Shown: piece after piece, positions 1 to 9,648 of the stretch
How positions within the stretch are numbered: the stretch's first letter is position 1
Layout: each line of letters starts with the position of its first letter
Assembly: GCA_025201705.1 (NCBI GenBank)
Contig: MU617154.1
Span: 1 to 21,387 of the forward strand
Length of the DNA: 21,387 nucleotides
DNA from: Dissophora ornata
Taxonomy: Eukaryota; Mortierellomycota; Mortierellomycetes; Mortierellales; Mortierellaceae
Reading direction: 5' to 3'
Program-made: the position numbers and the translations under genes
The notes under the pieces: model-generated
Told to the model about the DNA's origin: nothing
Seen by the model: only the letters and a program-made list of their open reading frames with translations
The model's database searches: none

Positions 1-184
1 GAAAAGAAGTGAACTACATGGAGACGGGCAAAATAAATATAGTAAGAAGAGTAGGGAGTAGCATAAAAAATTGTTGCGCAATTGACGTTCAAAGATGGGG
101 AACGTTTACATGGACTTAGTGCAGGAGTTAATGACCCCCGTCAGAATAAGAGGCTCACGGAGGTACATGTGGGAAGCAAAAAGA
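1..184. other. Left edge, no gene seen
   Basis: AT-rich sequence with no convincing reading frame. The A5 run at 178-182 reads as T5 on the minus strand just past the tRNA gene and is its likely Pol III stop. Nothing else is recognised. Confidence 0.5.
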
Positions 185-257
185 TGCTCATTGCAGGGAT
201 CGAACCTGCGGCCTTCGCGTTATTAGCACGACGCTCTACCGACTAAGCTAAACGAGC
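185..257 (-). tRNA. tRNA-Ile (anticodon AAT)
   Basis: The minus strand folds as a complete 73-base tRNA including the discriminator A. The acceptor arms GCTCGTT and AATGAGC pair with one G-U, and the D arm is standard. The anticodon stem TCGTG/CGCGA encloses the loop CTAATAA, giving anticodon AAT, which reads ATT as isoleucine (normally modified to inosine at position 34). The T arm is GCAGG/CCTGC with the B-box GGTTCGATCC. There is no intron. A T-run directly downstream would end Pol III transcription. It is base-for-base identical to the tRNA at 2193-2265 but points the opposite way. Confidence 0.97.
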
Positions 258-396
258 TGATTATGAATCTCGTATTTTTAATTATTATTTAATTCCATAG
301 ATATACATTCCCTAAATGCAATACCTTTTCTATAAATGCACGTATCTACCCGACCATCAAAAAAAACCCCCCTCCTGTTCAATGCGATCGGGGTTC

Positions 397-423
397 CATG
401 ACCCTGGGGGTCCTTGTTAGTCA
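397..423 (+). repeat. 27-base interspersed motif, copy 1
   Basis: Motif CATGACCCTGGGGG followed by TCCTTGTTAGTCA. It contains the inverted pair GACCC/GGGTC and is bounded by TGAC and GTCA. Related copies lie at 533-559 on this strand and at 1869-1885 (partial), 1896-1920 and 2068-2087 (partial) on the other strand. Function unknown. Confidence 0.8.
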
Positions 424-532
424 AAAAAAATGTTCAATGCGATCGGGGTTTATGAAACCAAGGGTACGGCGGCACCGGCCGCGAGTTTAGCTTTGCTGTT
501 TAGAGTGTTCATAGACCGAAACTATTAAATCC

Positions 533-559
533 CATGACCCCGGGGGTTCATGTTAGTCA
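533..559 (+). repeat. 27-base interspersed motif, copy 2
   Basis: Diverged copy of the motif at 397-423, differing in the centre (CCCCGGGGG) and by TTCATG in place of TCCTTG. Confidence 0.75.
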
Positions 560-620
560 TAAAACTATTTGGCAACCCTGACAACCCGCCTCTAGAATAA
601 ACCTCTGTATTTCCACAACC

Positions 621-1010
621 CAATCGCCATGTAGCCCTGTTCCATCCAACAAGGGCTGCTCTATTTGATAGCTGGGTTGGTAATGTGCTCTTTGAAGATC
701 CGATCGTCAGCCGCTGTGGTCATTACTACTTCTTCACAACGGTTGCTTCATTTGGGTTTCCACTGAAGCCTTGTCGCTTTTAGCAAGGGTTTCTTCATTT
801 GGGAACTGCAATGCCCATGAGCCAAATAGCATTACCCTTTGTCCCCTTTATTTGAGTATCCGATCGTCAGCCGCCATGGCCACTAACTTGCTTCATTTGG
901 CAAGATTTCCCCCGTAGCCCTGTCACGTCTAGCAAGTGTTGCTTCCAGGATCTCCATGCTCCTAATATTGCTACCCTTTATTTAAACATCCGACCACCGT
1001 CCGAACGCGT
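621..1010 (+). repeat. Three imperfect tandem units in the element core
   Basis: Three units of roughly 120-160 bases follow one another, about 621-741, 742-887 and 888-1010. Each ends near TATTTGAGTATCCGATCG or a variant, with CCGATCGTCAGCCGC at 700-714 and 860-874 and CCGACCACCGTCCG at about 990-1003. Units 2 and 3 both open with TTGCTTCATTTGG and share AGCCCTGTC and TAGCAAG. The units are diverged, so this is an old array. It lies between the two inverted arms and has no long reading frame. Confidence 0.65.
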
Positions 1011-1538
1011 TTCCTCTAGCCTACATGCGATGTTTTAGCACTGCATGGTACGCACTCTAATAAGTCGAGGCGAGTGATCCTGGGAGTATAACATGTGAAC
1101 GATTCACATCTGTCGGCATGAACAAGAACATGAACAAGGATATCATAGCCACCACTCTAAGTGAAAGAAGACAGCCTCTCCACCTTGCCTCGATCAAGCG
1201 CCCTCTTTCTAATTCTCACGTCTGTCAACCCTGCGACCCTGCGAATAAACAAGTGGCGCAAACAGACATCGTCCCTCGTCTCCATATCGACATTGGAAAA
1301 AAACCACTATACCGAGCACAGCCCTACCATCGATCTAGACTACCATCTATCCATCTTTTTTTTTTTTTAATAACATGTCTCTCTGGTTTAATAACGCGAC
1401 GAAAACAAAGCCAATATCCTCAGTAGGAATCTACGAATAATGTCCCCTTTCGCAATGAAGGTACCCACTAACGCCAAATAACCAGTCGGATTCCCATGGG
1501 CTAACCCGATGGGCCCACGCAACTATTGCCACCCCTCG

Positions 1539-1781
1539 TCAGGGTGTTAGGGATTTGAAGACATCTCCAACCAAGACTCTATCACCCCCATCCTCTTCAT
1601 AATTTCCAGGTGCTTCTTTCCCAGCAGGTTTTGTAGTAACATACGATCCGGCCCACTCCTCGACTGACGTTCTGCCACAGTAAAGGTCACTGACCATCCA
1701 CTTAAGGTAAATGGAGAAGGTAGTCCTTGCGACCCGCTTTGTTCTTTCTGTCATCCACATACCTGGCAGAGAGCAACTCAT
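1539..1781 (-). CDS. Orphan 80-residue reading frame, doubtful gene
   Basis: An open frame inside the tRNA-bounded element starts MSCSLPGMWMTERTKR and ends GDVFKSLTP. Its composition looks more protein-like than the surrounding random frames, with balanced charged residues and a run such as LYCGRTSVEEWAGSYV. I recognise no domain and no fold motif. It has no clear promoter, and it could be an exon or relic of a longer gene carried by the element, or chance. Its position between the tandem array and the right inverted arm is the main reason to list it. Confidence 0.2.
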   Translation of the reverse strand: MSCSLPGMWMTERTKRVARTTFSIYLKWMVSDLYCGRTSVEEWAGSYVTTKPAGKEAPGNYEEDGGDRVLVGDVFKSLTP

Positions 1782-1849
1782 CGGCTTAGGTGATTAAACA
1801 CAGCTGAGGAACTCCCAATCAGCGCTGTTGAAAGAGTTTTTATTTAGCA

Positions 1850-2192
1850 AAGGCCGGGGGGTTTTTTTTGACTAACAAGGACCCTTTTTTTTTTTACTAA
1901 CAAGGACCCCCAGGGTCATGGGATTTATTAGCAATGGTCTATGAACAAAATGCTCCAGATATTACAGAAAATAAACAGCAGAGCTGCACTGGCGACCGAG
2001 GCCACCGTATCCTTGGTTTCATAAACCCTGACCGCATTGAACAGGCGCCTGTGGACCCGCTCTTTTTGACTAACAAGGACCCCCAGCAAAGGCCGATGCG
2101 GCCGAAACGTGCAATTATAGAATAAATATTGCATTTAAGGAATTATATCCATGGGATTTAAATAATAATCGAAAATCCAACATTCATAATCA
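1850..2192. repeat. Right arm of diverged long inverted repeat
   Basis: Inverted counterpart of 258-575. Read as the reverse complement it gives the same landmarks in the same order outward from the tRNA gene at 2193. It holds minus-strand copies of the 27-base motif at 1869-1885 (partial), 1896-1920 and 2068-2087 (partial), and a minus-strand copy at 2024-2043 of the 20-base unit found twice in the left arm. Runs of T at 1862-1869 and 1885-1895 interrupt it. Confidence 0.85.
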
Positions 2193-2265
2193 GCTCGTTT
2201 AGCTTAGTCGGTAGAGCGTCGTGCTAATAACGCGAAGGCCGCAGGTTCGATCCCTGCAATGAGCA
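2193..2265 (+). tRNA. tRNA-Ile (anticodon AAT)
   Basis: A complete 73-base tRNA on the plus strand, identical to the one at 185-257. Anticodon loop CTAATAA gives anticodon AAT (isoleucine). The A box (about TAGCTTAGTCGG) and the B box (GGTTCGATCC) are intact, and there is no intron. A TTTT run at 2270-2273 follows and would act as the Pol III stop. Its 5' flank is the inner, repeat-rich side of the inverted pair. Confidence 0.97.
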
Positions 2266-2269
2266 TTTC

Positions 2270-2273
2270 TTTT
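2270..2273 (+). terminator. Pol III T-run after tRNA-Ile
   Basis: TTTT begins five bases past the tRNA discriminator base. The matching signal for the left tRNA is the A5 at 178-182 read on the minus strand. Confidence 0.6.
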
Positions 2274-3015
2274 GCCCCATCTTTTTAACTGGGGGCCGGC
2301 ATGCATTTTGTGGCAAACACCAGAGCAGCCAGTACTCATCACCAAGTTTTCACCTCATTTCGTTTCTAGTATGGCCAAAAGGCGCGCGAAGGCCCTCAAA
2401 GGCAAAGAGGTTGCCAGAGAGGGCTTTTCAGGAAAGGGTGGCGCCTAAAAAAAAAAAAAAGAAAGAAAAGAAAGGAAAGACCAACGTCTAGCTAAACGAC
2501 GCGATGCGTACCTGATTCTACGGATTACCGCATCACCAAGTCTTCCATCGTCATCAAAGCCCAGAATGAAATCATGCGCATGCCCCACAGTAACATATAA
2601 TCAGTTTTCAAGTTGATTAATAATGTTTCAAATCCTAGTCGTTTCGACATTGGGTGCCATGAGAAACACGCCGCGCCAACCCTCTTGAGAACCAGGTGCC
2701 ACGCTTAGAAATACAATTCCTATTACAGAATCGCCTTCGTAGGCAAATCATATCAGCTCGACCCGATTTCCCTATTGGTCTCTTGACCTGACGTAATAGT
2801 TGACCTCGTAGCTGTGCCTGTCGATGACAGACTACAGTGAAAGCCAGGACTCAAGGCGCTCAAAGTGTTACAAAAAACGAAGTAATAAATAGGAGCCAGT
2901 ATCCGCGCGGTTCTTAGTCCACATTCCTACTCTAACCTTCCAATCCTCCATACACATTATTCACATATATACACACACTCAGCCCTTCACTTCATCGAAA
3001 ATCATCATAGGCATT
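2274..3015. other. Upstream region of the first reductase gene
   Basis: No gene seen. It holds a purine-rich tract with a long A run at about 2447-2480. A block at about 2600-2735 is repeated upstream of the second reductase gene at about 5740-5882, sharing TTTTCAAGTTGATTA and CTTAGAAATACAAT. The leader just before the ATG also resembles that of the paralogue. Confidence 0.6.
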
Positions 3016-4247
3016 ATGGTCAAATCAAGCAACAAGGCGATCGTATTCTTGAAGACTCCTGACAAGTATCCCATTGCTGGAGAACACCTTGGATTCGTTG
3101 AAGCCAAAGAACTAGACCAAGATTTGAACGACAACGAGGTTCTGGTTCGCAACCTCTACATATCTCTCGATCCCTGTAGGTTGTTTTCGGACTTGCATTT
3201 ATTTTACGGAAGAAATGCATCCTGCATTAGCTAATGATCACTTTCTTCACTGTTTACGCGTATTTCATTCGCATAGACTTGAGACACAGAATGCAAGACA
3301 CCGCGCCCGCCTACACTAGCAGATTCACTGTGGGTCAGCCCATTGAAAACTACGGTGTTGGTGAGGTCGTCGCAAGCAAGAACCGTAGGATCCCCGCTGG
3401 GTCCATTGTTGTTGGGTTCTTGGGATGGGAGGAGTACACCCGTGTGCATGACTCCAACTCGGTCACAATCATCGAAGGAGCTCGTGAGTCCAAGATCCCC
3501 CTGTCGTTCTACGTCGGTGTTCTTGGAATGCCCGTAAGACATCACTGCTAAATCGGTTTGACATTCCAACAGACTGTGATGTTTCTCCTTATGTCGATAA
3601 CTAATGCTATTGCGCCAATTCCCCAGGGGTTTACTGCGTATAGCTCGTTCTTCGAGATTGGAAAACCAAAGGCTGGGGAGACCATCTTTATCTCTGCGGC
3701 ATCAGGTGCTGTTGGTCAAGTCGTTGGTCAACTCGCTAAGCTCAAGGGCCTTAGAGTGATTGGCAGTGCTGGGTCTGACGACAAGGTTGAGTACCTCCTT
3801 AAGACTCTCAAGTTTGACGCGGCTTTCAACTACAAGAAGGGCAACATCCTTGAGTCCCTCCGCGCTGCCGCGCCTGAGGGCATCGACATTTACTATGAGA
3901 ATGTGGGGGGAGAGACTCTCGAGGCAGCGTTGGAGGTCTTCAACAATCATGGCCGAATCGTTGTCTGTGGTATGATTAGCAGCTACAACGCTGTTACTCC
4001 TTATGGCGTCAAGAACCTGTTCCAGGTTGTGGCAAAGCGCCTGAAGATGGAGGGATTTATTGTAAACGACTATTCAGACGAGGTTCGTGAAAGGTTCGAG
4101 AAGGAGGTGAAGGCCTGGCTACTGGAGGGCAAGATCGTATACAAGGAGGATATCACTGTGGGTTTGGAGAACGCCACTGAGGCGTTTGTGGGAATGCTTC
4201 AGGGCAAGAACTTTGGCAAGGCGGTGGTGGAGATCGCTGACTTGTAA
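3016..4247 (+). CDS. NADP-dependent alkenal/enone reductase (MDR family), copy 1
   Basis: Predicted exons 3016-3175, 3277-3533 and 3627-4247 join in frame to 345 residues, the usual length of the leukotriene B4 12-hydroxydehydrogenase / 2-alkenal reductase branch of medium-chain reductases. These cytosolic enzymes use NADPH to saturate the C=C bond of unsaturated aldehydes and ketones and need no zinc. Splicing restores the family motif LDPYLRHRM across junction 1. The Rossmann motif AASGAVG lies at about residues 163-169, followed by GSAGSDDKVEYL, FNYKKG and YYENVGGETLEAAL, all typical of this branch. Intron 2 (93 bases) has an in-frame TAA. AATAAA at 4398-4403 may be the poly(A) signal. The physiological substrate cannot be told from sequence. 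A near-identical paralogue lies at 6036-7272. Confidence 0.93.
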
Positions 4248-4397
4248 ACACGAGTTTCATTTCCTTATTAAAACGAAGAGAGTACATAGGCATATAGCGA
4301 AAATTCAAGCTATATATATTTGCCGATTCAGAATACCCTGTATCCGTGTCGCGTATTTGTGGTAGTGTGGTGGCAGGGGAATCTGGTTATACTGGCG

Positions 4398-4403
4398 AAT
4401 AAA
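4398..4403 (+). terminator. Possible poly(A) signal of reductase copy 1
   Basis: AATAAA about 150 bases after the stop codon of the first reductase gene. Confidence 0.4.
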
Positions 4404-5739
4404 GATGTATACTCGACGAGGTTCGTTTGTTGACGCAACATTGATTGATTGACCACAAAGACATTTTGACGCGTTTATTGTCTACGGTCGACAAACTCTA
4501 ATCAAGATTGCTGGTCGTGTTAAAACTTTATTGGATCGGGGTGTGCGCAAGTAAACTTTTGGGCATGTTATTTAGCAGTAGGGTGTATAGGCTATCCATT
4601 CATGCAACACGCCAAAATAGTGAATGTCTATGTGGTTCACATCTTTCTCTTATCCGTGCCTTCTTCTGCTAGAGTTAAGAGGGCTACAATAATGACAGAT
4701 AAGTCTATTGCTATTCGAACAGGCAAGCATGAATGTTTGGCCAAGCCATATATTCTGCCCAGAATGCTTGCCGCCGGTTTACGCTGCCTCGTCGCTCCGC
4801 CTTTTCTTTTCCGCTAAAGTGGATCACTGATGACTTCATGTGTATCGCCAGGGCTATTATTGTCGCCGCAGTTTTCAGGCACATCCCATTCGTGCTGTGC
4901 ATTAGTCCATGCCACCCTCATGATCTTGTTGCCCATTCGCTTTTTTATAACGCCTTGAAACATCACCTAATGCTCCTATCGGTTGTTATAGCTTTCGCAG
5001 CCAAAGACGCAGCCTCCTTCGAAGTGGCCATGGCGTCCGAGTAAACCCTTTTCTCCTTGCATCACCCACACCTGACCCAGGGATCCTTGACCGAGAAGCA
5101 AAGAGCACATCGACATCGCACCTTAAATCGACGGAAGGCTCTGCCTCAGTATGCTTGTTGCTATGGTTAGCTTATGTAGAAGAAAGTAATGACTGTGCCT
5201 CGAGCAGTCTTTCAAAGCACGAAACATATTGTAATTCCTCTTTGAAAATCTTTTCAAGACTAGACGATATGTAGTGCAGGCATTTACCCTCACCTTGCAT
5301 CAGGTAGAAGAAATACCAACACAGGACACAAGAATGCTGAGGGGGAAGACATGACAAAAAATCCGATCTGCATCCCACTTTTGATCGCCCTTGAGGTATC
5401 GCTCTGTTGTGCCATCGGGTGGCGATCCAAGATTCCGAATAATCCCTGGTCAGTCTTGCTGCAGCATCGGTCGCGGGTGTATTGGATGTCTGTTTGACCG
5501 CGCTGTTGATCGCCAGTCATATCGATGGTGTATGTTGGGAATATATTGCCATTCCACCTACCTCCAGATTTGGCCAATTAAATTTCAGTGGATGAATTAT
5601 TAAGCATGGATCTTAGGGAGGTGCGTTTGTTTGTCCACGCACACCTTTTTACCATCGTAAACGCGACGAATGCCTTTTTTACCTTTTCATCCACGCTCGG
5701 TCAGCGTGCTGGAAGCCAATGCGTGAAGTTTAATATCAA
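4404..5739. other. Intergenic region between the reductase paralogues
   Basis: No recognised gene. Several open frames of 60-100 codons occur on both strands, but none shows a domain, consistent splice sites or a family motif. The region is not repeated elsewhere in the window. It could hold a decayed gene or a non-coding transcript, but I cannot support either. Confidence 0.5.
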
Positions 5740-5882
5740 TTGCGTTTTTCAAGTTGATTAGTAATGTTTAAAAGATGTTGTTTAGCATTGAATGCCAAGA
5801 GAAATATACTGCTGACCGCCTAGAGAACTAGAGCTGAAATTGTGACATGCTTAGAAATACAATCTCGATGGCAACATCGCGG
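5740..5882 (+). repeat. Duplicated promoter-distal block upstream of reductase copy 2
   Basis: Matches about 2600-2735 upstream of copy 1: both contain CAAGTTGATTA, TAATGTTT, GCCA(A/T)GAGAAA and CTTAGAAATACAAT in the same order. The duplication that made the two genes therefore included upstream DNA. The block lies about 155 bases before this ATG but about 280 bases before that of copy 1, so one copy gained or lost roughly 125 bases. Confidence 0.75.
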
Positions 5883-6035
5883 CCCTGATGGCGCAAAAAA
5901 TGGTTTGTTATTCTCTGCTTTTCAACTGCATGAAATATCGCATTCGTCTTACCCTCTTGCTTTAGTTTTTCGCTAGCTAAAAAACAATCACCAACCCCAG
6001 TCCATCCACCTCAGTAAAAAATCATTATAAACATC

Positions 6036-7272
6036 ATGGTCAAAGCAACTAACAAGGCAGTCGTATTCTTGAAGTCCCCTGATGAATATCCCATTCCCGG
6101 GGAGCACCTTGGATTCGTTGAAGATAGAGAGCTGGACCAAGAGTTGAACGACAACGAGGTTCTCACTCGCAACCTATACATCTCCCTTGACCCTTGTAGG
6201 TTGCTGTAGACTTGATTCTAGTTCCATACAAGAAAATGCGTCCTGTATCAGCTATTGACGCGTCTTCTTTGATTTTTTTTTTTTATGTTCACTTGACATA
6301 GACTTGAGAAACAGAATGAAAGGCGCCACGGCCAGCTACATTGGCAGATTCTCCGCAGGTCAGCCCATTGACAACCTTGCCGTTGCTGAGGTCATCACTT
6401 CCAAGAACCCCAAGGTCCCCGTTGGGTCCATCGTTGTTGGGTTCTTGGGCTGGGAGGAGTACACCCGCGTGCCCGCCTCTAACCCACTTAGGATCATCGA
6501 AGGGGCACGTGAGTCCAAGATCCCCCTATCATTCTATGTCGGTGTTCTTGGCATGCCCGTAAGACATACCTACCATATCGGTTGGACGTTCCAGCAGACC
6601 TGCGATTTTCTCCTTAAGCTGATAATTAATACTCTTGTGTCAATTTCGCAGGGCTTGACTGCCTATGGCTCGTTTTTCGAGATTGGAAAACCGAAGGCTG
6701 GGGAGACCATCTTCATCTCTGCTGCATCAGGTGCTGTTGGTCAAATCGTTGGTCAACTCGCTAGGCTCAAGGGCCTTAGAGTGATCGGCAGCGCTGGCTC
6801 TGATGACAAGGTCGAGTACCTTCTGAAGACTCTCAAGTTTGACGCGGCTTTCAACTACAAGAAAGGCGACATCCTCGAGTCCCTCCGCGCTGCTGCGCCT
6901 GAGGGCATCGACATCTACTATGAGAATGTCGGAGGGGAGACTCTCGAGGCGGCGTTGGAGGTCTTCAATGATCACGGCCGAATCATTGCCTGTGGTATGA
7001 TTAGCGGCTACAACCTTGCTACTCCCTATGGTATCAAGAATCTGTTTCTCATCGTGACGAAGCGCCTGAAGATGGAGGGGTTTGTTGTGAACGACTTCTC
7101 AGATGAGGTTCGTGAAAGATTCGAGAAGGAGGTGAGGGCCTGGCTACTGGAAGGAAAGATTGTATATAAGGAAGATATCGCTGTGGGTTTGGAGAACACA
7201 CCTGAGGCGTTTGTGGGAATGCTTCAGGGCAAGAACTTTGGCAAGGCGGCCGTGAAGATCGCTGACCTGTAA
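6036..7272 (+). CDS. NADP-dependent alkenal/enone reductase (MDR family), copy 2
   Basis: Exons 6036-6195, 6302-6558 and 6652-7272 give 345 residues, with the same exon lengths (160, 257, 621) and intron phases as the paralogue at 3016-4247. The start is the ATG in ATCATGGTCAAAGC, matching the other copy. Junction 1 restores LDPYLRNRM. The coenzyme motif AASGAVGQIVGQ and the run VGGETLEAALEVF are conserved. Intron 2 is 93 bases, a multiple of three, and has no stop, so an unspliced transcript would still read through with 31 extra residues. AATAAA lies 64 bases after the stop. Function as for copy 1: reduction of unsaturated carbonyls with NADPH. The many conservative changes suggest both copies are functional. 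Confidence 0.93.
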
Positions 7273-7335
7273 ATAGTCTACGAGTCTTGTTTTTCGTGTA
7301 TGGAAAAAAGTGTGCATGCGGGCGCTACGCCAAAG

Positions 7336-7341
7336 AATAAA
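7336..7341 (+). terminator. Likely poly(A) signal of reductase copy 2
   Basis: AATAAA 64 bases past the stop codon, in the 231-base gap between this gene and the convergent GMC gene. Confidence 0.55.
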
Positions 7342-7503
7342 AGACCAAATCCTTTAATCGTTCACCCAACAAGCAACATAGATTGAGTAACTGGGGGGTG
7401 GACACAGCCCTTCTTCAACTCGTAGCCAATTCAAGTGCTGTTTCGACAGTGCACATGACAGTTCATTGTATTGCCTTATTTTATAAAGTTCTGGGGTTTC
7501 TTT

Positions 7504-9648
7504 TTACAAGCGCGCAACGGTCGCCTCGGCCAGGCGTGCGTTTGAGTCCTTCCAGTCCTCTTTAATCATATCACTCGCGCGCTCTGCAATCATCACCGTC
7601 GGAGCGCAGGTATGAGCCGCAGGGAGTTTGGGCATCACGCTCGCATCGATCACCCTCAGCCTGTCCACACCATACACGTTCAACCGACTGTCCACAACCG
7701 CCAGCGGATCGGACTTGGGGCCCATACGGCAGGATGACGTTGGGTGATAGTACGTCTCTGTAGATTGGCGGACATAACCCTGGAGTTTCAGGTCATCTTG
7801 GTCGGGGACGGCACTTTCACCCGGGAAGATCTCAATCCCACCCACCTCCGGGTCATCATTCATGCGTCGTCCGATGCGTCTTATGAACTTGACAGCCTCA
7901 GCCATAACGCGCACGTCGAATGGGTCCGAAAAGTAGTTGGGGTCGATCACGGTTTCCATCTCTGGTATCACGTTTTTGCCTTTGCCAGCTTTCTTTGACT
8001 TGATCGTCACGGTTCCCTCAGAGCATGGGTTTAACAGCAGGGCAACTAGCGTGTAATAATTCGAATAATCCGCCGGCATGATCGTTCCGTGCTGTCTCAT
8101 GAAATACGGCGCAAAAATAACCTCGATATGGGGTGAATTCGGACCACTGGCTCGCTCCTTATACGTTCCATTCGCCTTTTCCCGCGCCACGAATTCCGGC
8201 GCAAACTCTTCTAGTCGCACAAAATTCACTGCCTCACCGACCTGGGTCGTCAAAGGTCCGACGCCGCGAGCTTGGTAGGTGAGAAGCGAGGCAATGGATC
8301 TCGCCATTTGGAGTCTTGGTTGGCCAGCGTGGCAACGGTTACGGGCTTTGAAGACGATGCCCAATCCAAGGTGGTCGGCGAGGTTGGCACCGACCCCTGG
8401 GAGAGTGTGGATGTGGGGGATGGAAGGTTGAGGCGAGGGGCCGATGCCGGATGCAAGGAGGATGTGTGGCGAACCAAAAGCACCACCGCAGAGCAACACT
8501 TCCCTCACTGACATAACGCGTCGAAGAACTGTCGAACCATAGAAAAACAAGGTACAAGTCAGGCTCAAAAAACCACACATGATTTTACGCAAAGTGATAA
8601 CATGTCATTGCATACCTTTCTTATGGTCCAAAAACTCGACGCCATAGGCCATCTTGACGCCCTTCCTCGCCTGCACCAGAACGCGTTGAATGTCCGCGCC
8701 ATACACAACCCTAATTGTGCCTCTGGAACGTCCCCCCGGCACAACGTCCTTCCCTTTCAAAAACGCCCTCGACAACGAACTCCGTACGGCGTCCCGCTGA
8801 ATAAACGTCTGGATCTTGTTTACGCCCAACGTCGTCTCTCCATTGAAATCTTTATTGAACTTGAGGCCCTCCCCGATGTTTGCTCGAATAAATCCTTCTG
8901 AAGCACCATAGAGGTGATGATGGCTCACCTGCCAGGGACCCTCCGTCCCGTGATACTCTGGTTCGTGTGTCTCATACATTGGTTTTCTCACCCGGTTCGT
9001 CAAGGGCCCTCGCACATGACCCTTTGGCAGATCCGGGTCATTAAAGCCCTCGGATTTCTTGAAATAGGGCAGACATTCCTTGTAGGACCAGCCGGGGTTA
9101 CCGAGGGATTCCCATTCGTCATAGTCTGAAGCAGGTCCTCGGTGATACATCATGGCGTTGATGGAGCTGGTTCCACCCAGGAGTTTGCCTCGAGGCTGCT
9201 TCATGACTCTGCCGGCGGCGTGGACTTGAGGGGTGGTTTTGAATTGCCAGTCGACCGCAGAGTCGATATTGAGGATGAAGAAGGCAGGGGTCTTGGAGGA
9301 CACAATCTCGTCAGAGTAGCCGGCTTCAAGGATGAGCACTTTGACATTGGGATCTTCTGCAAGTCGACTTGCGACGACACAGCCAGCACTCCCGCCTTGA
9401 TGAGGCGTAAAGGAACGGAAGGGTAAAAAAAAAAAAAGTAAGTTCTGGCGTGTCATTTTGTCTCGGAGTGAAAACAACTTGAAGTCTCCCGTAAACTCAC
9501 CTCCGAGGACAATGTAGTCGTAGTGCTGTTGGGAATCCTTGGCGGGGTCCCATGGTCCCTTGCCTTCCTCGGGGAGGCTAGTCAAGTTGGAGACCGCGTT
9601 CATGGCAGAGGCTGATGCCCTCAAAAGAGCTGGTCTGGGCGCAAACAT
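7504..9648 (-). CDS. GMC flavin oxidoreductase 1 (choline-dehydrogenase-like)
   Basis: Exons (minus strand) 9501-9648, 8616-9395 and 7504-8528 join to 650 residues; introns are 105 and 87 bases. The FAD-binding motif DYIVLGGGSAG (GGGSAG at 49-54) spans junction 1. The first GMC signature is GKLLGGTSSINAMMYHRG and the second is GAFGSPHILLASGIG (about 325-339). The C-terminal substrate end has YYHPTSSCRMG (His571) and AAHTCAP (His615), the two expected catalytic positions. The N terminus MFAPRPALLRASASAM is rich in Arg, Ala and Ser without acids, so mitochondrial import is possible. GMC enzymes oxidise alcohols, sugars or choline-like substrates; which one cannot be told here. It is a close paralogue of the gene at 18291-20508. 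It is convergent with reductase copy 2. Confidence 0.93.

Larger units (their letters stand above)
258..575. repeat. Left arm of diverged long inverted repeat
   Basis: Read outward from the tRNA 5' end, this arm matches the reverse complement of roughly 1850-2192 in the same order. Shared landmarks are TGATTATGAAT next to the tRNA, ATTATTATTTAA, TAAATGCAATA, GTTTATGAAACCAAGG, TGTTCATAGACC, and the short motif with core GACCCTGGGGGTC followed by TTGTTAGTCA. The arms differ by many substitutions and small indels, whereas the tRNA genes at their ends are identical. The arm also holds an exact direct repeat of 20 bases, starting TGTTCAATGCGATCGG, at 376-395 and 431-450. Confidence 0.85.

Noticed and set aside
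621..1010. CRISPR-like array
   Set aside because: Units are long, diverged and few, with no short identical repeats and spacers; the genome is eukaryotic.
1118..1426. Plus-strand frame of 102 codons inside the tRNA-bounded element
   Set aside because: Low-complexity ending in a T run, a competing overlapping frame, and no family feature.
3231..3569. Minus-strand frame of 112 codons opposite reductase copy 1
   Set aside because: Antisense to conserved exon 2; a mirror of its codon bias.
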